This document shows positions 24,457-31,434 of a DNA stretch of 64,000 nt, piece by piece (within the stretch, counting starts at the first letter, position 1; every line of letters starts with the position of its first letter). Below the pieces are notes generated by a model. That model was not told where the DNA came from, made no database searches, and saw only the letters and a list, made by a program, of their open reading frames with translations. The DNA lies in NCBI GenBank assembly GCA_964242575.1, contig CAXTCN010000013.1:6843-70842 (forward strand), given 5' to 3'. The position numbers and the translations under genes are program-made. The stretch is from JANPPS01 sp964242575. GTDB taxonomy: Bacteria; Pseudomonadota; Alphaproteobacteria; Acetobacterales; Acetobacteraceae.

Positions 24457-25434
24457 ATGCTGCAACTTACCCGCCGAAGCCTCGGACTGGGCACCGCCTT
24501 GGCCCTGACGCTCGTTGCCGCCCAGCCCGTCCTCGCGCAACCCGTCTCAACCTCGCCAAATGCCCCGGCGGCCCTCACATCTGCCGCGCCGCTGCCATAT
24601 GCCGCGCCTGAGATGGTCGGCATGTCGGCCGAACGGCTGAGCCGCATCAACGCGGCGCTGCGGGCCGAGGTCGATCGCGAGCAGATCGCCGGTGCCGTCA
24701 TCGCCGTCGCACGGCGTGGCCGGCTCGTGCACTACCAGGCTATTGGCTACCTGGACCGCGAGCGCGGCACGCCGATGACCACCGACGCTATCTTTACCAT
24801 CGCCTCGATGACCAAGCCATTTGCCGGCGTGACCACGCTGATGCTGATGGAGGAGGGCAAGCTGGCGCTTGGCGACCCGGTCGAGCGTTTTCTGCCACAG
24901 CTTGGCAACCGCCGCGTCGCCGTGCTCACCGACGCCCAGCGCCCCGGGCGGGACGAGGGGTTGATCGAGACAGTGCCGGCGCAGCGCCCGGTCACCATTC
25001 AGGACCTGCTGCGTTATACCTCGGGCTTGACCTATGGCGGGGTCACGCCATAGGACGGGCACGATTGCACGGTTGGTGGAACGGGTCAGGAACATTGGCA
25101 CTGGGTGGGTTGTCCCAATTGATCTAGAACCGTCCGATCAACAGCAACCCTTTGATTCTGCTGAGGACTGTATCGACCCAAACAGACCTTAGTTCAATTG
25201 GGACAGAGGTTAGAAATCACGCTTTAAACGGAACGAACAACGGAATTCACTAGCCATTTGAATAGCTTACACTACGAACCGTGCTATCCTGCCCGTTCTA
25301 TGGCGTGGCCCCTATGGCGGGCGCGGCACGACGGCGCTGCACTGCCAATATCCGCTCTCTTCCAACTGGAGCGGAACCAACCTGACCGCCGAGCAGCTCA
25401 TCGAGCGCCTTGCCGGCCTGCCGCTGCACTACCA
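24457..25434 (+). pseudogene. Serine hydrolase of the beta-lactamase/class C family, interrupted and truncated
   Basis: The ATG at 24457 follows GGAGG and begins a signal peptide (MLQLTRRSLGLGTALALTLV, cleaved after LAQP). The catalytic SxxK is SMTK in FTIASMTKPFAGV. The frame stops at 25053 because a 270-bp element is inserted inside the TYGG codons. The sequence resumes at 25313 as YGGRGTTALHCQYPLSSNWS and runs to LAGLPLHYQ, where a second element (25435) cuts it off. The remaining half of the family (Tyr-x-Asn region and C-terminus) is absent from this window. Confidence 0.88.
25041..25310. mobile_element. MITE-like element 2 (270 bp, 33-bp terminal inverted repeats)
   Basis: The ends start GGTCACGCCATAGGACGGGC (left) and GGCCACGCCATAGAACGGGC (right, read inward), with about 29 of 33 positions matching. 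The exact 10-bp direct repeat CCTATGGCGG flanks it (25031-25040 and 25311-25320); part may be coincidental extension of an 8-bp duplication. Removing the element and one repeat restores the serine hydrolase frame. No gene is inside. Confidence 0.88.
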
Positions 25435-25695
25435 GGCCCACTGGCAGCATCCGTGCGGAGATTTACGGTAAGGGCCTGAGTGGCGGCGTGTAGGCTGGCG
25501 GCGGTTGCTGGTTTACGACAACCACCTGATTGTCGTGAGTGGCGGCTTTCCAAGCCGAACAAGGCACTTTGCCCACGATAATCCCGTAACAATCAACCCA
25601 CGGTCATCCCTCCATGCCCGATGTTGTCGCGGGTGAACGCTCCTGAGTGGACATTGCGGCTGGCTGAGCACCGCGCCGATAGCGAGCCCTACGCC

Positions 25696-27444
25696 GTAAC
25701 CGGGGCAGATTCCCGGGCGAGACGGTTGCGTTAAGTGCGCTGGCGTGATTCACAGCCGGCATGTCGTTGCCGGATGCAGCATCGCTGGAGGGGTTCTCGC
25801 TTGTCGAGTTGCGGGACGTGGTGGGCCGCCTTGTCGACGAGATGCGGCAGCTGCATTCGGACAATGCGGCCCTGCAAGCCGGGGTGGACGCGCAGCAGGC
25901 AACGATCGTGGCGCTGCGCACTGAGAACCAGGCGTTGCGTGACGAGGTGGCCCGGCTGAAGGGCCTGCCGCCGCGGCCGCCGTCGCGGCCGTCGGGCATG
26001 GAACAGGCGACGCAACCTGGGGCAGCCGACAAAGATGAGAAGCGTCCCAAGCCGCCGCGGGGCGTCAAGCGCGACGCGCAGGCGATCACCGCCGAGCGGG
26101 TGCTCAAGGCGAGCGTGCCGGCCGGTTCGCGCTTCAAAGGCTACGAGGACATCCTAGTGCGCGACCTGCGGCTTTCGGCCGAGGTGATCCGCTACCGGCG
26201 CGAGCGTTGGCTCCTCGCGTCGGGCGAGACGGTGGTGGCGCCTTTGCCGGCGGGGATCGTCGGCGGGTTCGGCCCGGAACTGCGGCGCTTCGTGTTGGCG
26301 CTGCACGCCCAGGGGCAGGTGACCACGGAACGGCTTGTGGCGTTGCTGAACGGGATCGGGGTGGAGATCTCGAAACGCCAGGTGGTGCGCCTGCTGGCCG
26401 AGCCGCTCGACGACTTCGTGGCCGAGGACCAGGAGGTGCTCCGTGCCGGCCTGGCGACCGCGCGCTGGGTGACGGTGGACGACACCGCCGCGCGGCACGC
26501 CCGTAGGGACGGGTTCACGACGCAGATCGGCGACGACCGGTTCACGGTGTTCCGCACCGGCGCGTCGAAGTCGCGCGAGGCGTTCCTGTCTGTGCTGCGC
26601 GCCGGACACACGGACTATGTCGTGAACGCAGCAGCGCTGGAGTACATGCGCGGGCACGGCCTGTCAGGACAGGTGGTCGCGTTGCTAGATGCGCACCCGG
26701 CCAAGCTGTTTGCGGACGCGCCGGCGTGGTCAGCGCACTTGGCCCGGCTCGGCATCGACATGCTCGCGGTCACGCCCGATCCCGTGCAGGTCGCCACCGA
26801 AGGCGCGCTCTGGGGCGCCGTCTGCCACCATGGGCTGCTGCCCGGGACGGTGATCGTGTCCGACGACGCCGGCCAGTTCCGGGTCGGGCTGCACGCGCTG
26901 TGCTGGGTGCATGCCGAGCGCCTGGTGCACAAGCTCGTGCCGGCCACGCCCAGGCAGCGCCGGGCAGTTGAGGTCACGCGTGCGCTGATCTGGTGGTTCT
27001 ACGCCGACCTGAAAGCCTGGAAACGCGATCCTTGCCCACGACGGGCGGCGGTGCTGCGGGCGCGCTTTGACCGCATCTTCAGGCGACGAACCGACTACGT
27101 CACCCTGGACCGGCTTCTTGCTCGGCTGCATTGGCGCAAGCATGAACTGCTGCGCGTGCTACAGCACCCCGAGATCCCGCTGCACACCAATGGTTCGGAG
27201 AACGACATCCGCGCTTGCGTGACCAAGCGCAAGATCTCCGGCGGCACCATGAGCACGGCAGGACGCACCGCGCGCGACGTCATGCTCGGCCTCATGAAAA
27301 CCTGCAGCAAGCTCAAGGTCTCGTTCTTCCGCTACCTCGGCGACCGCCTGCATGTGCCGGGCGCCATCACCATTCCGCCGCTCCCAGACCTTGTCCGTCA
27401 AGCCGCAGCCATGGCCTGACTGCCCGGGAAGCTGCCCCGGTTAC
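25696..27444 (+). mobile_element. IS66-family insertion sequence, tnpC only
   Basis: The terminal repeats start GTAACCGGGGCAG and continue MTTCCCGGGC on both ends, with the GTAA start typical of IS66. The exact 9-bp repeat CCCTACGCC flanks it (25687-25695 and 27445-27453). Length is 1749 bp with a single transposase gene and no tnpA or tnpB, as in the shorter IS66 subgroup. It looks intact and possibly active. Confidence 0.9.
25761..27419 (+). CDS. IS66-family transposase (TnpC)
   Basis: The 552-residue DDE transposase has an N-terminal coiled coil (heptad-like region, residues 20-70, AALQAGVDAQQATIVALRTE), a Pro-rich linker, and a catalytic domain with Asp in WVTVDDTAARHARR, Asp in VIVSDDAGQF and Glu in HTNGSENDIRACVTKRK, the conserved IS66 signature. 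It fills the element between the terminal repeats. No frameshift or internal stop is seen. Confidence 0.94.
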   Translation: MSLPDAASLEGFSLVELRDVVGRLVDEMRQLHSDNAALQAGVDAQQATIVALRTENQALRDEVARLKGLPPRPPSRPSGMEQATQPGAADKDEKRPKPPRGVKRDAQAITAERVLKASVPAGSRFKGYEDILVRDLRLSAEVIRYRRERWLLASGETVVAPLPAGIVGGFGPELRRFVLALHAQGQVTTERLVALLNGIGVEISKRQVVRLLAEPLDDFVAEDQEVLRAGLATARWVTVDDTAARHARRDGFTTQIGDDRFTVFRTGASKSREAFLSVLRAGHTDYVVNAAALEYMRGHGLSGQVVALLDAHPAKLFADAPAWSAHLARLGIDMLAVTPDPVQVATEGALWGAVCHHGLLPGTVIVSDDAGQFRVGLHALCWVHAERLVHKLVPATPRQRRAVEVTRALIWWFYADLKAWKRDPCPRRAAVLRARFDRIFRRRTDYVTLDRLLARLHWRKHELLRVLQHPEIPLHTNGSENDIRACVTKRKISGGTMSTAGRTARDVMLGLMKTCSKLKVSFFRYLGDRLHVPGAITIPPLPDLVRQAAAMA

Positions 27445-27605
27445 CCCTACGCCGGCGTAAGCTCTTGATTCAACATGGGATGCGGCGGGTGAGGCACCTT
27501 GGCCCGGTCGCTACCGTAAAAATCCGCATGGATGCTGCCAGTGGGCCATCTTGCCCTCTGTGAGCAACTTAGGTGAGAGTTGATCCCAGGATGGGAGGTT
27601 GGTCT

Positions 27606-27920
27606 ATGATCAAATCGAAGACCGTGTTTGTCGTAGGTGCTGGCGCTAGCGCAGAGGTCAACCTTCCAGTAGGCTCGAAACTTAAGACAGATATTGCTCA
27701 AAAGCTGCTTATAACACGAGAAAATAATGGCGCCTTGGCTATGTCTCAGGACATACAAAGCGCGCTTAATTTTAGTAATGATGGACAGAATTACTATAAA
27801 ATGCAAGAATATATAACCGCGTGTAATCTCATTAGAACTGCTATGCCACTTGCGCTTTCAATCGATAACTTCCTTGATACCCACAAAGATGATAGTAATG
27901 CTGACCATCCATCAGTTTGA
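27606..27920 (+). pseudogene. SIR2-like domain protein, 5' fragment cut by IS4
   Basis: The ATG at 27606 follows GGGAGG. The protein starts MIKSKTVFVVGAGASAEVNL with the GAGAS nucleotide-binding loop of SIR2-like proteins, a domain used by several phage-defence systems to hydrolyse NAD. The native sequence runs about 98 residues (to HKDDSN); after 27901 the frame reads into the IS4 end and stops at 27920. The DNA is much more AT-rich than its surroundings, a sign of transfer. The rest of the gene is missing on the other side of the IS, so the partner domains are unknown. Confidence 0.7.
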
Positions 27921-29088
27921 GGATTATCGGTTGACGTGCTGAGGCTGGGTGTGATCCGGGGTGCCCCGTTGCATGGGGGTGGGCTTGGATCGTGTGCGGG
28001 ATTAGACGGATTGCTGATGGGCTGGTTGAGGAGTTCAAGCGCGTCCTGCCAGGCCAGCGCAAGACGCAACGGGAGAACCTGGCGCTGCTGACCGCGACCA
28101 TGCTCGACGTGCGCAGCGCCAACTTGATGGACCTGGCGGCGGCGCTGCCCCGTGAAGCGGACCGGACCGACATGCGCTACCAGTGGATTTCGCGCGTGCT
28201 GGGCAACACGCTGATCGACCCCGACGCGGTGATGAAGCCGTTCGGGCGCGAGGTGCTGGCGCGCGCGGCGGGAAACGGGCAGCCGGTTGTGCTGATCCTA
28301 GACCAGTCCAAGCTGTCCGACCGCCACCAGGTCCTGATGCTGGCGCTCAAGCACGGCGAGCGCGCATTGCCGCTGGCCTGGCGGGTTGAAGCCACCGAAG
28401 GTTCGATCGGCTTCGCGGTGCAAAAGGACCTGCTCGAAGCGGTTGTGCCTTGGCTGCCCGAAGGCGTGCCGGTCTGCCTCATGGCCGACCGCTTCTACGG
28501 CACGGCCGACCTGATCTCCTTGTGCCAGGGCCTGGGCTGGGACTACCGCCTGCGCCTCAAGGGCAACCTCGTGGTCGGCGACCGCGGCCGGAGGACCAAG
28601 ACAGGTGCCCTGGCTGATGGCCGCACCTTTGCGCTCGAAGACGTCCAGCTCACGGCCAGAAGGGCCACAACCAACATCGGCATCATGCGCGACCCCGGCC
28701 ACAAGGAGGCTTGGATCATCGCCATGTCGGACAAGCCTGGCTACCTGACCACGCTGGACTACTCGCAGCGCTGGGGCATCGAGCCGATGTTCTCCGACTT
28801 CAAGTCACGCGGCTTCGGCGTCGCCGACACGCAAATCCAACATCCTGACCGCCTCGCCCGCCTGCTGCTTGTCATGGCGCTTGCCCTTTACTGCGCCGTC
28901 TCGACCGGCCAATGGGACGCCGAGCACCACCCCGTTCCCGCCGAAAAAAACTTCTGAACCACCAACCAAAGAAGGTCGCACGCTCCAGGACGTCTTGGTT
29001 CACCCGCGGCCTGCGCCGCATCACAAAGCTTCTCCAAGCCGCCCTGCCGTTGCCGCCGCTCTGGTCAACGTAACTGATGGATGGTCAG
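27901..29088 (+). mobile_element. IS4-family insertion sequence
   Basis: The 17-bp perfect terminal inverted repeat CTGACCATCCATCAGTT is at 27901-27917 and, inverted, at 29072-29088. Length 1188 bp with one transposase gene. The flanks (GATAGTAATG and CTTCAGCATC) do not match, so there is no target duplication. It therefore marks a deletion or recombination junction, consistent with truncated genes on both sides. Confidence 0.88.
27992..29073 (+). CDS. IS4-family transposase with a -1 frameshift site near the C-terminus
   Basis: The DDE transposase shows LILDQSKLSDRHQ, LMADRFYGTADLI and the IS4 signature Y-x2-R-x3-E-x6-K in YSQRWGIEPMFSDFKSRG. In the zero frame it stops at 28957 just after A AAA AAC (in GAA AAA AAC). 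In the -1 frame the family C-terminus continues as KKVARSRTSWFTRGLRRITK and ends at 29073. Either ribosomes slip at this classic heptamer, or one A of the tract was lost. The start is GTG at 27992. Confidence 0.88.
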
Positions 29089-29238
29089 CTTCAGCATCGT
29101 CTCCCGGTCTGTCATGTGTTGTCCAAAATCTTTTAAAGTTCCTCTCGGGTCTTTATCTATCGAAACCAGCTTAAACAGCCTCCATTCCAGAGCGGTTTCA
29201 AGCGCCATGGTCCGGCAGTATTCCTCGGTCTGTTCCAT
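29065..29238 (-). pseudogene. Hypothetical gene fragment truncated by IS4
   Basis: From the ATG at 29238 (AGGA upstream) the frame reads MEQTEEYCRTMALETALEWR and LFKLVSIDKDPRG for about 50 residues, then runs into the IS4 end at 29088 and stops in the element. I do not recognise it. Its lower GC matches the SIR2-like fragment, so the two may come from the same transferred locus. Confidence 0.5.
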
Positions 29239-29528
29239 AATGATATTCCTGTCTGATTCTTAGTACCCCCACCCGACGAGCATTATTGTTCCATCGGCAT
29301 TCAAGGAGGCTCTCGTAAGTATTTTGTAAGATTGTATTCAAAATTGCCTTCCAAGAACGTAGCGCAAGCGGACGGCTTGGCGAGAGAGTTTTCGAGAACG
29401 ATCTTAATTACACTACATGTGAAACTGAGAACATGCTTATTGTAGTCACACAATCACCAGCGACTAGTGAAGATTTGTTCACGCCGCTACACGCGGAACA
29501 GCCACCCGGCCAACGCCAAACCCTGACC
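29239..29528. other. Gap beside tRNA-Leu with no recognised feature
   Basis: About 290 bases, AT-richer than the chromosome, without a convincing reading frame. A weak partial match to the palindrome arm (TTACACTACATGTG, near 29408) lies here. This is where an attachment-site remnant would be expected; I saw no copy of the tRNA 3' end elsewhere in the window. Confidence 0.4.
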
Positions 29529-29612
29529 TGCCCGCCGCCGGACTCGAACCGGCAAGCCCTCACGGACGTCGGATTTTAAGTCCGCCGCGTCTACCAATTC
29601 CGCCAGGCGGGC
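29529..29612 (-). tRNA. tRNA-Leu (anticodon UAA)
   Basis: The minus strand folds as an 84-nt class II tRNA. The acceptor strands GCCCGCC and GGCGGGC pair, the discriminator is A at 29529, the T arm contains GGTTCGAGTCC, the anticodon loop is CTTAAAA (anticodon TAA) and a long variable arm is present. CCA is not encoded. Its 3' end faces the accessory region, and tRNA-Leu 3' ends are frequent integration sites, so it probably marks the right border of the island. Confidence 0.95.
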
Positions 29613-29615
29613 GCA

Positions 29616-30530
29616 CTACGATTCCTGAGCGATCCCGGCCGCGATGTCCAGCGCGCGACGCATCAAAGTCTCGCTCGCCTCCAACGTCCGGAACGCGCTG
29701 TACGCTGACAGCGTCACGTTCTCCAGCCCTGCCAGCCGGTGGCCCGGCGGCAGCGGCTCCGTGTCGAACACATCCAGCGCCGCATGGCCCAAATGCCCGC
29801 TCGCCAGCGCCGCCACCAGCGCCGTCTCGTCCACCAGTGCCCCCCGCGCGGTGTTGACCAAAATCGCGCCGGGCCGCATCGCCAGCAGCCGCCCCGCGTC
29901 CAGGAACCCGCGCGTCTCGTCTGTCAGCGACAGATGCACCGATACCGCATGGCTCTCGGCCAGCAATCGTTCCAATGGCACAAACTCAACCCCCAAAGCC
30001 GTGCGCGGCGTGCGGTTCCATGCCAGCACGCGCATGCCGATCCCCTGTGCGATCCGCGCGGCCTCGGCGCCGATCCCGCCATAGCCCAGCAGGCCCAGCG
30101 TTTTGCCGCGCAACTGCATGCCCTCGGTCCGCGGCCAGCCGCCGGCGCGGATGCCGCGGTCCATGCGCGCCAGCCCGCGCGCCGCCGCCCACAGCAGGCT
30201 GATCGCGTGCTCGGCCACTGCGGTGTCGCCGTAGCCCTTGATGGTGTGGACCTCGATGCCCAGCCCCGCCAGCGCGTCGGGGTCCATGTAGCTGCGCGCG
30301 CCGGTGCCGAGGAACACGACGTGGCGCAGCTCGGGGCACTGCGCCATGGCCTCGGTCGGCATGTAGGTGTGGTCGTTCAGCACCAGTCGCACGCTGCGCA
30401 GCATTGTGGGCAACTCGGCCGGGTCCACATGTGCTTGTATGTTGATGCGGATCGCCGGGTCGCCGCGCCGTGCTACGCTGCGGAGCACGTCGGCCAAGGC
30501 AACGCTCGCGTCCAGGAATAAACCGTCCAT
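29616..30530 (-). CDS. D-isomer-specific 2-hydroxyacid dehydrogenase family protein
   Basis: The 304-residue protein has the two-domain fold of NAD-dependent 2-hydroxyacid dehydrogenases: GLLGYGGIGAEAARIAQG (GxGxxG, near 148), ILVNTARGALVDETALV with the substrate-binding Arg, and DVFDTEPLPPGHRL with the Glu. The usual catalytic His, expected in VTLSAHSAF, is Tyr (VTLSAYSAF), which should impair normal chemistry. Its start codon (30530-30528) overlaps the start of the divergent protease gene. The tRNA-Leu gene lies three bases after its stop. Confidence 0.85.
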   Translation of the reverse strand: MDGLFLDASVALADVLRSVARRGDPAIRINIQAHVDPAELPTMLRSVRLVLNDHTYMPTEAMAQCPELRHVVFLGTGARSYMDPDALAGLGIEVHTIKGYGDTAVAEHAISLLWAAARGLARMDRGIRAGGWPRTEGMQLRGKTLGLLGYGGIGAEAARIAQGIGMRVLAWNRTPRTALGVEFVPLERLLAESHAVSVHLSLTDETRGFLDAGRLLAMRPGAILVNTARGALVDETALVAALASGHLGHAALDVFDTEPLPPGHRLAGLENVTLSAYSAFRTLEASETLMRRALDIAAGIAQES

Positions 30531-31434
30531 GCCCTGCTTTCACCTCCGGCCTTTACGCGGCGCAATCGTGGCCGCCGCCGCCCAGCGCCGCAATGCCTGG
30601 ACCGCGCTCGTGCTGTGCCTGCTGGCCGCCCCAGCCGTCGCGCAGAAGCCGCCGCCGCTCGGCGCGCCGGAACAGCCCCGGCCGCGCAGCCAGACCGAGG
30701 CCGGGCTGCCGGGCAAGCCGCCGCCGCTGGGCGCGCCCGACCCGAACGAGCCAAGCCGTCCCCCAGCCACCCGGGGCGGCCTACCCGGGTCCAACGAGCG
30801 CCCCTCGTCAAGCGGGACCGGCTTCGTGGTTGCGGAAGGCCGGGTGCTGACCAACAACCACGTCATCAACGATTGCGGGCGGGTGGTGGTGCGCAACGCG
30901 GCCGGGGAGCGTGCGCCGGCGCGCGTCCAGGCGACGGATCGGCGACGGGACCTGGCCTTGCTGACCGTCGCCGCCAACGTCGGCCCGGCGCTGCCGTTCC
31001 GCGACCAGCCGCCGGTGCGTAGGGGCGAGAGCGTCGTGACCTACGGCTTCCCGCTGTCCGGCCTGCTGTCGTCCGGCCCGACGCTCACCACCGGGGACAT
31101 CAGCGCCTTGGCCGGGCTGCGCGACAACCCGAACAATTTCCAGATCAGCGCGCCGGTGCAGCCGGGCAACTCGGGTGGGCCGCTGCTGGACAGCCAGGCC
31201 AACATCATCGGCGTCGTCGTCTCGAAACTGAACGCGGCGCGCATCGCCGAGATGACCGGCGGCGACATCCCGCAAAACGTGAACTTCGCGGTCAAGGGCA
31301 CCGAAGCCCTAGCGTTCTTGCGGGCCAACGGGGTGCAGCCACGCCTGGTCAGCAGCACGGGGGTGGACAAACGAGCGTTCGAGGTAGGTGAGGTCGCCAA
31401 TGACTCCACCGTCTACATCCAGTGCTTCCGCTAA
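30529..31434 (+). CDS. Secreted trypsin-like serine protease
   Basis: The 301-residue precursor has a signal peptide (WTALVLCLLAAPAVAQ), a Pro-rich linker with the repeat KPPPLGAP three times, and a trypsin-2 fold: His in LTNNHVINDCG, Asp in DRRRDLALLTV and the nucleophile Ser in QPGNSGGPLLD. No PDZ domain follows, unlike DegP. It may act in the envelope on misfolded proteins. A GTG at 30568 is an alternative start that would free the divergent start codon. The following penicillin-binding protein gene overlaps its 3' end by 35 bases. Confidence 0.86.
   Translation: MPCFHLRPLRGAIVAAAAQRRNAWTALVLCLLAAPAVAQKPPPLGAPEQPRPRSQTEAGLPGKPPPLGAPDPNEPSRPPATRGGLPGSNERPSSSGTGFVVAEGRVLTNNHVINDCGRVVVRNAAGERAPARVQATDRRRDLALLTVAANVGPALPFRDQPPVRRGESVVTYGFPLSGLLSSGPTLTTGDISALAGLRDNPNNFQISAPVQPGNSGGPLLDSQANIIGVVVSKLNAARIAEMTGGDIPQNVNFAVKGTEALAFLRANGVQPRLVSSTGVDKRAFEVGEVANDSTVYIQCFR

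Larger units (their letters stand above)
25435..27547. mobile_element. MITE-like element 3 carrying a nested IS66 element
   Basis: The outer ends are inverted repeats of 36 bases (33 match) beginning GGCCCACTGGCAGCATCC at 25435 and, in reverse complement, ending at 27547. Without the IS66 and one duplication it would be about 355 bp with no gene. The outer flanks (CACTACCA left, ATCTTGCC right) do not match, and the hydrolase gene does not resume on the right, so a deletion or recombination followed insertion. Confidence 0.75.

Noticed and set aside
25266..25275. TTACACTAC inside MITE 2 as a palindrome arm
   Set aside because: Single half-site without the second arm; expected by chance.
29405..29420. 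A fifth palindrome copy near tRNA-Leu (TTACACTACATGTG)
   Set aside because: Only the left arm is similar; the 5-base centre and the ATAGTGT arm are missing.
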